Source of the DNA: Mycoplasma sp. CAG:877
Lineage (GTDB): Bacteria > Bacillota_I > Bacilli_A > RF39 > UBA660
DNA: 6,837 bases
Assembly (NCBI GenBank): GCA_000433455.1
Contig: HF992499.1
Coordinates: forward strand, 144,885 to 151,721
Reading direction: 5' to 3'
Made by a program: the position numbers and the translations under genes. Of the stretch, positions 1 to 5,666 are shown piece after piece (position 1 is the first letter of the stretch; every line of letters starts with the position of its first letter). The notes under the pieces are model-generated. The model made no database searches. It worked only from the letters and a program-made list of their open reading frames with translations, and was not told where the DNA came from.

Positions 1-264
1 TTAAAACCCCCAGTCATAGCTCTAACAGCGGATGCTATAGCGGGTAGTGAAGAAAAATACATTGAAAAAGGTTTTACAGATTACATCCCAAAACCATTTA
101 GTAAAGAACAAATAAGATTAAAACTAGATAAGATTTTAAAAGATACTAAAGAACATATTGAAATTGATGAAACACCAGAATACAATCCAAATGTAGATAG
201 GTTTGCTGGTGTAGAAGCAGTCATTATTGGTAACGATGAACAAGAAGAACAGAAAGCGGAATGA
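1..264 (+). CDS. Response-regulator receiver (REC) domain, C-terminal part; probable hybrid histidine kinase (5' end off window)
   Basis: The reading frame is open from the first base and ends at TGA 262-264, giving 87 visible residues. Residues 4-33 (PVIALTADAIAG..., then GFTDYIPKPF) match the second half of a receiver domain: strand 4 with the conserved switch threonine (T9) and strand 5 with the conserved Lys-Pro pair (K31-P32). The phosphoacceptor aspartate would lie upstream of the window. The 'ALTADAIAG...EKGFTDYIPKPF' wording is typical of receiver domains at the end of hybrid sensor kinases, which accept phosphate from a histidine within a phosphorelay. After the domain comes an acidic tail of about 40 residues (roughly 46-87) with no DNA-binding output domain, which also argues against an ordinary transcription-factor regulator. 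A stand-alone receiver protein remains possible. The stop codon is embedded in a hairpin at 258-276. Confidence 0.85.
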   Translation, partial: LKPPVIALTADAIAGSEEKYIEKGFTDYIPKPFSKEQIRLKLDKILKDTKEHIEIDETPEYNPNVDRFAGVEAVIIGNDEQEEQKAE

Positions 265-280
265 TTAAATCATTCCTTTT
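258..280 (+). terminator. Hairpin with short U tract, overlapping the stop of the receiver-domain gene
   Basis: GGAATGAT (258-265) and ATCATTCC (269-276) form a perfect 8-bp stem with a 3-nt loop, followed by TTTT (277-280) and then CTATT. The left arm includes the last sense codon and the TGA stop. The U tract is short, so termination may be partial. That would matter because the DUF4186 gene starts only 22 nt later, with no room for a promoter of its own between. Confidence 0.6.
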
Positions 281-286
281 CTATTG

Positions 287-293
287 AGAAAGG
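287..293 (+). promoter_or_regulatory. Ribosome binding site of the DUF4186 gene, inside a possible hairpin
   Basis: AGAAAGG ends 8 nt before ATG 302 and decides that start over the in-frame TTG at 284, which has no such site upstream. The same AGAAAGG can pair with CCTTTTCT at 275-282 (seven pairs with one bulged T, loop ATTG). It could therefore be masked in a read-through transcript. Confidence 0.55.
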
Positions 294-301
294 CAAAAAA
301 T

Positions 302-670
302 ATGAATAGTTATATTAATAATAAATTAGATAGTCTAGAAAAGTCTAAATTCAGAGGTTCATTTCATTTAAATAATAGTATGAAAGAATATGCTAGAGAA
401 AAAGGATATTTAAAGATTAAAAGAGATGCCTATGATCTTGTAACCAAAAGACTAAAAGTCTTAAAAACAAATGATGGTAAACAAACTCCTATGCGTGCTA
501 ATTCGCATCCCGTATTTATTGCTCAACATGCAACAGGTACTTGTTGTCGTGGTTGCTTAGAAAGAATTCACAAAATCCCAAAGACTAAAGAATTAACTGA
601 ACAAGAAACAAACTACATAGTAGAAGTTATAATGACTTGGATAACAAGAGAAGTAAAACAAACTAAATAA
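302..670 (+). CDS. DUF4186 family protein (122 aa)
   Basis: A small soluble protein with no signal peptide or membrane segment. Its second half carries what I recognise as the DUF4186 signature: HPVFIAQHATGTCC (69-82), RGCL (83-86), IHKIPK (89-94), then a C-terminal helix pattern ELTEQETNYIVEVIMTWI (97-114). H69, H76, C81, C82, C85 and H90 cluster within 22 residues and look like a metal or cofactor site, though I know of no established biochemical function. The basic N-terminal half (about 1-55) is more variable. The length is close to that usual for the family. ATG 302 was chosen because AGAAAGG lies 8 nt upstream; an upstream in-frame TTG at 284 would add six residues but lacks a ribosome binding site. 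It lies between a receiver-domain gene and a sugar-phosphate mutase, and neither hints at its role. Family call fairly sure; function unknown. Confidence 0.8.
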   Translation: MNSYINNKLDSLEKSKFRGSFHLNNSMKEYAREKGYLKIKRDAYDLVTKRLKVLKTNDGKQTPMRANSHPVFIAQHATGTCCRGCLERIHKIPKTKELTEQETNYIVEVIMTWITREVKQTK

Positions 671-681
671 TAAAATTATCG

Positions 682-708
682 TTGTATTTTTATTTTCTAT
701 GTTATACT
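682..708 (+). promoter_or_regulatory. Candidate extended -10 promoter for the mutase gene
   Basis: TATACT at 703-708 is preceded by TGT (700-702), making an extended -10 element. TTGTAT at 682-687 is a possible -35, but the spacer is only 15 nt. Counting from the -10, transcription would begin near 715, at the first base of the AGGAGG ribosome binding site, leaving a leader of only about 15 nt. That is unusually short, so either the RNA truly starts there or this is a chance match and the gene is read from upstream. Confidence 0.45.
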
Positions 709-714
709 TTTAAT

Positions 715-720
715 AGGAGG
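715..720 (+). promoter_or_regulatory. Ribosome binding site fixing the mutase start
   Basis: AGGAGG lies 9 nt before ATG 730. An in-frame TTG at 682 would place this site inside the gene and add 16 non-conserved residues ahead of the family's N-terminal FRGYDIRG motif, so 730 is preferred. Confidence 0.8.
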
Positions 721-729
721 TTATGTTTA

Positions 730-2103
730 ATGAAGATAAAAGAAAATATAAATGAAAACATATTTAGAGGATATGACATTAGAGGTATATATCCAACTGA
801 ATTAGATGAAGATACTGTCTATACTATTGGTCTAGGTTTTGGTAGTTATATTCAAACAATAGGTAAAACTACTTGTGTAATTGGCCATGATAATCGTTTA
901 TCTGGTGAAAATCTCTACAATGCTTTAATCAAGGGTATAACAGAAACTGGTGTTAATATAATTTCATTAGGTTTATGTACAACACCAATGTATTATTATG
1001 CTTGTATAAAACTAGGTATCCCATCAGGAGTAATGGTAACAGCATCTCATAATCCAAAAGATGATAATGGACTAAAGTTTGCTTTTGATGAATCAGGAAA
1101 TTGTAAAGGTCAAGAAATCCAAGACTTCTTAGCTTATATCAAAGCAGGTAACTTTAAAACAGGAAACGGTACTGTAACTGATTATAGTATAAAAGAAGAA
1201 TATTTAGAACTTTTTAGAACCAATCTACACTTTGGTAATAGAAAATTAAAAGTAGTAATTGATCCAGGTAATGGAACAACAAGTATTATTGCTAAAGAGC
1301 TATATGAAATGTTTCCAATGGAACTACATGTAATCAATGGTGCAAGTGATGGAACATTCCCAAATCACCACCCAGATCCATGTGTTGAAGATAATCTTAC
1401 TCAATTAAAAGAAAAAGTAAAAGAGCTACAAGCAGATGTTGGTCTAGGCTTTGATGGTGATGGCGATAGACTAGGTGTTGTCTCAGAAAATGGAGCATTT
1501 ATACCAACAGATCAATATATGATTATCATAGTTAGAGATATTATAAATAAAGTTGCTAAAAAGAAATTCTTATACGATGTAAAATGTTCAAAATCACTAA
1601 GTGATGAGATTGAACGTCTTGGTGGCGAAGGACTATGTTATCGTACTGGTAACTCATACACAAAAGCCAAAGTAAGAGATGATGACTTACCATTTGGAGG
1701 AGAACTATCTGGACACGTTTACTTTAGAGATAGATGGCCTGGTTTTGATTCTGGATTATACGCCGGTCTTCGTCTTTTAGAAATCCTATCTAATAGCGAC
1801 AAAACTGTTACAGAACTATTATCAGGAATTAATAAATATTATTCAACCGAAGAACTAAAATTTAAAAGTAGTGATGTTAAAAAGTTTGCTATCATTGATA
1901 AGGTTGCGGAGTATGCAAAGAGTAAAGATTATAAATTCCTAGATATTGACGGAGTAAAAGTCTTATTCGATGATGGTTGGGCACTAGTTAGAGCTTCTAA
2001 TACTGGTCCTAATATAACTGCTAGATTTGAAGCAAATACTGAAGAAAGACTTGAAGAATTACAAAAAGAATTTACTGATTTAATAAATGAATATAATAAG
2101 TAA
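730..2103 (+). CDS. Phosphomannomutase/phosphoglucomutase (alpha-D-phosphohexomutase family)
   Basis: This 457-aa cytoplasmic enzyme should interconvert hexose-6-phosphate and hexose-1-phosphate (mannose and/or glucose) through a phosphoserine and a bisphosphate intermediate, supplying nucleotide-sugar synthesis. All four domains are present in order. FRGYDIRG (12-19) is the N-terminal substrate loop, TASHNP (104-109) holds the phosphoserine S106, DGDGDR (242-247) is the Mg-binding loop, GGELSGH (323-329) is the sugar-specificity loop, and RASNTGP (421-427) binds phosphate in domain 4. The length is normal for the AlgC/ManB-type branch, and the RDRWPGFDSGLYAGLRLLEIL stretch after GGELSGH resembles AlgC-type enzymes. 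One oddity is TGNSYTK at 306-312, where family members such as AlgC and E. coli ManB have TGHS/TGHA, so an active-site-region His is Asn (N308). Substrate preference cannot be read from sequence, so no symbol is given. The CYTH gene follows after 10 nt, probably co-transcribed. Confidence 0.95.
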   Translation: MKIKENINENIFRGYDIRGIYPTELDEDTVYTIGLGFGSYIQTIGKTTCVIGHDNRLSGENLYNALIKGITETGVNIISLGLCTTPMYYYACIKLGIPSGVMVTASHNPKDDNGLKFAFDESGNCKGQEIQDFLAYIKAGNFKTGNGTVTDYSIKEEYLELFRTNLHFGNRKLKVVIDPGNGTTSIIAKELYEMFPMELHVINGASDGTFPNHHPDPCVEDNLTQLKEKVKELQADVGLGFDGDGDRLGVVSENGAFIPTDQYMIIIVRDIINKVAKKKFLYDVKCSKSLSDEIERLGGEGLCYRTGNSYTKAKVRDDDLPFGGELSGHVYFRDRWPGFDSGLYAGLRLLEILSNSDKTVTELLSGINKYYSTEELKFKSSDVKKFAIIDKVAEYAKSKDYKFLDIDGVKVLFDDGWALVRASNTGPNITARFEANTEERLEELQKEFTDLINEYNK

Positions 2104-2113
2104 AAGGTAAAGT

Positions 2114-2752
2114 ATGGAAACAGAAATTAGATATTATTTTTCAAAAAATAGTAAAGATAAAATTTTAGATAAACTAAATACATTTAAAGAATTAAATTAC
2201 AAAGGCACATTTTATGAAAAGACAGATCAATATAATCATCCAATGCAAGAGTTTGATTTTTACGATAAAAAAATAGACGGAAGATTTAGAGTAAGAAAAA
2301 CTACCTCTTCTAAAATTTCAAAATGTATGATTACTTGGAAAAGAAGATTACCAAGTACAGAACAAGACTTAATTCATACTGAAGAAGAAGTAGAAATAAG
2401 TATTAAACCAGAAGAGTATGATAATTTAATCTTTCTATTAAAAAACGTATTACATCTAAATTTAGTAGAAAGCTATGAACGTTATAGAAGCGTATACTCA
2501 AATGATGAGGTAGAAATTGTAATTGACGATTATCCATTCGGTATAGCTCTAGAAATAGAAGACAAAACTCATACTGATAAGGCAAAAGAGATAATTAACT
2601 ACTGGTTAGAAAAACTAAATCTAAATATAAAAGATGCTTATCAACTATCTTGGGATGATAAATATAGTGAACTATGTAAGAGTCAAGGAAAAGAAGTTTA
2701 TAACATAGTAACATTTGATAAAGATATGCCTAGTGTTACAAATGAATTTTAA
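2114..2752 (+). CDS. CYTH-domain protein (tripolyphosphatase / class IV adenylate cyclase-like)
   Basis: The CYTH fold is an eight-stranded tunnel that binds triphosphate-type substrates with metal ions. Family enzymes hydrolyse inorganic tripolyphosphate or thiamine triphosphate, or make cAMP. Visible landmarks in this 212-aa protein are the N-terminal signature E2-x-E4-x-R6 (family form ExExK, here with Arg last), a basic strand GRFRVRK (56-62), the 'TWKRR' strand (74-78, equivalent to the usual T-x-K), acidic EEEVEI (90-95), RYR (123-125), the paired acidic strand EVEIVIDD (132-139), and LEIED (146-150), which matches the family's late 'lEiE' motif. About 40 residues follow the last motif and are not typical. 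There is no membrane segment. The start is supported by AAAAGG at 2102-2107, 6 nt ahead of the ATG. It follows the mutase by 10 nt, so the two are probably one transcript. Family call firm; reaction not determined. Confidence 0.85.
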   Translation: METEIRYYFSKNSKDKILDKLNTFKELNYKGTFYEKTDQYNHPMQEFDFYDKKIDGRFRVRKTTSSKISKCMITWKRRLPSTEQDLIHTEEEVEISIKPEEYDNLIFLLKNVLHLNLVESYERYRSVYSNDEVEIVIDDYPFGIALEIEDKTHTDKAKEIINYWLEKLNLNIKDAYQLSWDDKYSELCKSQGKEVYNIVTFDKDMPSVTNEF

Positions 2753-2773
2753 AGAGAATTTTTCTCTTTTTTT
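2751..2773 (+). terminator. Rho-independent terminator at the end of the mutase-CYTH unit
   Basis: AAAGAGAA (2751-2758) pairs with TTCTCTTT (2762-2769) across a 3-nt loop, followed by a T run to 2773 (T7 counted from 2767). The stem is AT-rich with only two G-C pairs, but stem, tight loop and U tract are correctly arranged. It begins inside the TAA stop (2750-2752). Confidence 0.7.
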
Positions 2774-2869
2774 CTTGCGTATAATCAAAGAAAGTGATAA
2801 AGTATAAAAGCACTCACAATAATAAAGTATAATAACTTAATAAAAAAACAGGAAGGAAAGAATATAAGT
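2774..2869 (+). promoter_or_regulatory. Promoter/leader region of the 191-aa gene, with an 11-bp direct repeat
   Basis: This AT-rich gap must hold the promoter for the downstream gene because a terminator closes the unit before it. Three -10-like hexamers are visible: TATAAT 2780-2785, TATAAA 2803-2808 and TATAAT 2828-2833. None has a convincing -35 at 16-18 nt. The last would give a leader of about 30 nt and is my preferred choice. ATAAAGTATAA occurs at 2797-2807 and again at 2822-2832, 25 bp apart, overlapping the second and third hexamers. GGAAGG at 2851-2856 is the probable ribosome binding site, rather far (13 nt) from ATG 2870. Confidence 0.4.
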
Positions 2870-3445
2870 ATGAAAGAATTAGATGTAGTTTATCACATTT
2901 CTAATGAAAAGTGTCAAAGTGGATACATTAGCACTATAGTTTCATCGCCTGAAGGGTTAGTATACCCAGATGAAATACTTGGTTTTATGCCAGATATGAT
3001 TACAATTAAACAAAAAGTTAAATTCATTAATGCCGAAGGAAAAGAAGAGTATGAAACTAAAAAGATTGTATTAATGGTTGGTAAAGAAGAAAATGCTAGT
3101 CAAATATTAAATTCTAAAACTGAATATTTAGTTGGAAAAGAATGTCTTGAAAATTCTGTACCTTTACTAGCAGCTGAACAAGCAACTAAAACATCACTAC
3201 CACATCTATCTGATGTAGACCCATATATTTTCTTAAGAAGATGTACTGGTACTCCTAGTAAAATGATTGTCTATGAAAATAAAGAAATGACTGGAAAGTA
3301 CATTTTTCCAAAAACTTCAACAACTAAAGCTTTTGAAGATACTGATGAATTAAAGACAGGATTCCATACCTTTGTAAGTAATTATTTTGCTAATCAAAAT
3401 AAAAAGGGAGAAAATTCAAAAATATATGCAAGAAAAATAATGTAG
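2870..3445 (+). CDS. Hypothetical protein, 191 aa, soluble, family not recognised
   Basis: I do not recognise this protein. It has no signal peptide, no hydrophobic segment long enough to span a membrane, and no nucleotide-binding or zinc-finger pattern. It is rich in Lys and Glu, with cysteines at 15, 92 and 125. The N-terminal half (about 1-70) looks like beta strands with hydrophobic alternation (VVYHI, ISTIVSS, KKIVLMV). The middle has a possible helix, VPLLAAEQATK (97-107), followed by a segment that could be functionally conserved, LSDVDPYIFLRRCTGTPSKMIVYENKEMTG (113-142). The C-terminus is basic and probably flexible (about 174-191). Codon use resembles its neighbours, so no sign of recent transfer. 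The gene is probably monocistronic: a terminator precedes its promoter region and another follows it. Two stop codons in tandem (TAG TAG, 3443-3448) end the frame. The coding call is good because the frame is long, has a ribosome binding site and is flanked by terminators. Confidence 0.75.
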   Translation: MKELDVVYHISNEKCQSGYISTIVSSPEGLVYPDEILGFMPDMITIKQKVKFINAEGKEEYETKKIVLMVGKEENASQILNSKTEYLVGKECLENSVPLLAAEQATKTSLPHLSDVDPYIFLRRCTGTPSKMIVYENKEMTGKYIFPKTSTTKAFEDTDELKTGFHTFVSNYFANQNKKGENSKIYARKIM

Positions 3446-3467
3446 TAGTATCCACTAAAAAATAAAT

Positions 3468-3500
3468 AGAATATTCCCATCTGGAATATTTTTTCTTTTG
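3468..3500 (+). terminator. Rho-independent terminator after the 191-aa gene
   Basis: AATATTCC (3470-3477) and GGAATATT (3483-3490) form a perfect 8-bp stem with loop CATCT. It can be extended by a G-U and an A-U pair, and is followed by a T-rich tract TTTTCTTTT to 3499. It stands 22 nt after the stop codon. Confidence 0.8.
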
Positions 3501-3508
3501 AAAAACTC

Positions 3509-3537
3509 TTGTCTAATTTCAAAACTTATGATATATT
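3509..3537 (+). promoter_or_regulatory. Promoter of the helD-like gene
   Basis: TTGTCT (3509-3514) is separated by exactly 17 nt from TATATT (3532-3537), and TGA (3529-3531) just before it gives an extended -10. This is the best vegetative-type promoter in the window. The start of transcription should fall near 3544, giving a leader of about 92 nt before ATG 3636. Confidence 0.65.
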
Positions 3538-3543
3538 GAAACA

Positions 3544-3635
3544 GACGTTTAGCGAGAAAATACTATATTTAAATTATAACTACATGGAATAAATGTAGTA
3601 TTTTGGTTTTTAAAGAATAAATTAAGGAGGTATAT
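3544..3635 (+). promoter_or_regulatory. Structured leader of the helD-like gene with competing hairpins
   Basis: Segment C (3593-3604) can pair with either of two upstream segments. With A (3557-3568) it makes a 12-bp stem with one G-U pair and a loop of about 24 nt. With B (ACTACAT, 3579-3585) it makes a 7-bp stem with loop GGAATAA. Both cannot form at once. GGTTTTT (3605-3611) follows C, so either hairpin could act as a weak terminator. AAGGAGG (3624-3630), 5 nt before the ATG, is unstructured by eye. A reading frame without stop runs through A and B and ends at TAA 3590-3592. The layout suggests attenuation, but I match it to no known riboswitch. Confidence 0.4.
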
Positions 3636-5666
3636 ATGGCAATTAGTGAACAAGAGTTTAAAACAGAACAAAAAATTTTAAAGAAAGTTCAAAAACTATT
3701 AGGTGACACACTATCATCATTAGGACAAGATGTTTATGATGACGAGGAAAACTTAAAAGAGTTCAAAAAGATGATGTGGGAAAATTCAACCAGTTTCGAC
3801 GAAGCTGAAATGCAACAAGTAATGGCCGCAACATCTCACGAAGCAGAACGTGCTCTACAAAAACAAGGCTATTTTAAAAAGTTATGTCAAATAAAAAATA
3901 AACCATACTTTGCATCTATAATTTTTAAAGATGATGAAGGTAAAATTCATAACATTTACATCTCACTAACTTATTTAAAAGATGATAACTTAAATAATAT
4001 TTTATATGATTGGCGTAGCCCTGTTTGTAGTCTTTTCTATGACTATGAAACTGGACCATGTTCCTACAAAGCACCAGGTGGAGTTTTTGAAGGAGAACTA
4101 AAACGTAAAAGACAATACAAAATAGAAAATAACAAACTAGTAGGTGTCTTTGATAACTCTCTAAATATTGATGATGAAGTATTACAAGAAGTCCTAGCAA
4201 CAGAGTCAAGTGATAAGATGAAAAATGTTGTTAATACTATTCAACAAGAACAAAATAAAGTAATAAGAAATCTAGAAGATAACAATTTAATAGTTCAAGG
4301 AATAGCCGGATCCGGTAAAACAACTGTTGCTCTTCATAGAATAGCATTTTTACTATACCGTTTAAAAAACTTAACCAGTAACAACATCTTAATATTCTCT
4401 CCAAACAATGTCTTTACTGAATATATCTCAGATGTCTTACCATCTCTTGGTGAAAGTAATACCTTACAAACTACTTTTAATGACTACTTATCATACTTTA
4501 TAACCGAATATAAAGATGTTGAAACTTTCTCAGACTTTGTTTCAAGATATTATACTTATAGTGAAAAAGATCCAGAACTAGTAAGATATAAACAAAGTGA
4601 TGAAATAATCGATGATATTGATGCTTACTTAACAGACTATATTTTAAAATGTAAGTTTACAGAAGATATTATTGAAAATGAATTTAATGTTGTTTTAAAA
4701 GAAGAACTAAATGAAATGTTAACTTATAAATATGATCGTTTTCCATTATTTGAACGACTTGAAGAAATGTCCAAAAAACTATCTCAACAATTTTATAAAG
4801 GTAGTAACAAAAAAGTAAAAACATTTGGTAAACTCCTAAAAGAAGCATCTAACTTTGAAAAAGACTATAAAAAAATATATGCCTCATTTTGGACTAGTCC
4901 ATTCTGTAAAATGCCTCAAACAGAAGCAACAATAAACTCCTTTGTCAAAAAGAATATAATTAATTATGAAGATGCTCTTTTATTCTCATACATAAAAGGA
5001 GTACTAGAAGGTTTCCCATACGAAGCAAATATAAAACAAGTAGTAATTGATGAAGCACAAGACTATAATAGATTACAATATGTAATAATCAGTAAAATCT
5101 TTAGAAAAGCCGACTTTACAATTCTAGGAGACATTAATCAAAATATAAATCCATACTACAGTTATAAATCATTAGAAGATTTAAACCCACTATTTAAAGG
5201 AGAAACAAAATATTTAGAACTATTAAAAACATATCGTTCCTCTCCTGAAATAATTGAATATACCAATAAAATCCTTAATTTAAAACATGTTAATGCTATT
5301 CGCAAAGATAATAATAAACCAGTAATCTTTAGAAAAAATATTGAAGACTTAAAGTCATCTCTTCTAAAAGATATAAATACTCTTCAAGAAGAATATAAAA
5401 GTACTGCTATCATAACTAAAGATTATAAAGAAGCAGAAGAGTTATACGAACTATTAAAGGACAACATAAACTTATCTTTAATTGATGCTAATACGAAAAA
5501 GTTCCAGAAAAACTTAATAGTAATTCCAGCTTATATTGCTAAAGGGTTAGAGTTTGATAGTGTTATTATCTATAACGATCGTAATAATTCATATCGTAAA
5601 AACGAAAGAAACTTATTATATGTTGCTTGTACTAGATGTCAACACGAACTATATATTTATAACTAG
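3636..5666 (+). CDS. helD: HelD-like RNA polymerase recycling motor ATPase (UvrD/Rep superfamily 1 helicase fold)
   Basis: HelD proteins bind bacterial RNA polymerase, insert an N-terminal coiled coil into the secondary channel and use ATP to free stalled polymerase from nucleic acid; homologues in some bacteria confer rifamycin tolerance. This 676-aa protein has the expected order. A charged helical N-terminus (about 1-80) is followed by the HelD hallmark YDWRSPVCSLFYDYETGP (124-141) with GELKRKRQY (153-161). The helicase motifs are Walker A GIAGSGKTT (222-230), DEAQD (472-476), GDINQ (498-502), YRSSPEI (533-539), GLEFDSVII (637-645) and LLYVACTR (660-667). The hallmark distinguishes it from UvrD/PcrA. 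It is about 100 residues shorter than Bacillus subtilis HelD. Walker A sits at a similar place, so the loss should lie in the central region between motifs I and II. ATG 3636 is set by AAGGAGG 5 nt upstream. Monocistronic; the stop TAG lies in a terminator hairpin. Confidence 0.9.
   Translation: MAISEQEFKTEQKILKKVQKLLGDTLSSLGQDVYDDEENLKEFKKMMWENSTSFDEAEMQQVMAATSHEAERALQKQGYFKKLCQIKNKPYFASIIFKDDEGKIHNIYISLTYLKDDNLNNILYDWRSPVCSLFYDYETGPCSYKAPGGVFEGELKRKRQYKIENNKLVGVFDNSLNIDDEVLQEVLATESSDKMKNVVNTIQQEQNKVIRNLEDNNLIVQGIAGSGKTTVALHRIAFLLYRLKNLTSNNILIFSPNNVFTEYISDVLPSLGESNTLQTTFNDYLSYFITEYKDVETFSDFVSRYYTYSEKDPELVRYKQSDEIIDDIDAYLTDYILKCKFTEDIIENEFNVVLKEELNEMLTYKYDRFPLFERLEEMSKKLSQQFYKGSNKKVKTFGKLLKEASNFEKDYKKIYASFWTSPFCKMPQTEATINSFVKKNIINYEDALLFSYIKGVLEGFPYEANIKQVVIDEAQDYNRLQYVIISKIFRKADFTILGDINQNINPYYSYKSLEDLNPLFKGETKYLELLKTYRSSPEIIEYTNKILNLKHVNAIRKDNNKPVIFRKNIEDLKSSLLKDINTLQEEYKSTAIITKDYKEAEELYELLKDNINLSLIDANTKKFQKNLIVIPAYIAKGLEFDSVIIYNDRNNSYRKNERNLLYVACTRCQHELYIYN

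Noticed and set aside
158..186. TTGAAA-17-TACAAT promoter-like match inside the receiver-domain gene
   Set aside because: The spacing is good, but it lies in coding AT-rich DNA, and RNA from it would meet the terminator at 258-280; chance match is likely.
284..301. TTG start adding six residues to the DUF4186 protein
   Set aside because: No ribosome binding site precedes it, whereas AGAAAGG sits 8 nt before ATG 302; the TTG also falls in the hairpin region.
262..309. UGA-as-tryptophan code (the first gene could run on to TAG 307)
   Set aside because: All tryptophans in the other genes are TGG with no in-frame TGA, and the TGA is built into a terminator hairpin, as expected for a real stop.
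682..729. TTG start adding 16 residues to the mutase
   Set aside because: It would put the AGGAGG site and the -10 element inside the gene; the added residues precede the normal N-terminus and do not resemble the family.
2403..2585. 60-aa minus-strand open frame
   Set aside because: It lies wholly antisense within the CYTH gene, has no ribosome binding site and shows no protein-like pattern; the CYTH frame carries family motifs.
3584..3599. ATG-GAA-TAA and ATG-TAG mini-frames as real leader ORFs
   Set aside because: No ribosome binding site precedes either; mentioned only as part of the leader hypothesis.
3925..4209. 94-aa minus-strand open frame
   Set aside because: It is antisense inside the helD-like gene across its hallmark DWRSP region; its composition is that of a reverse-complement shadow.
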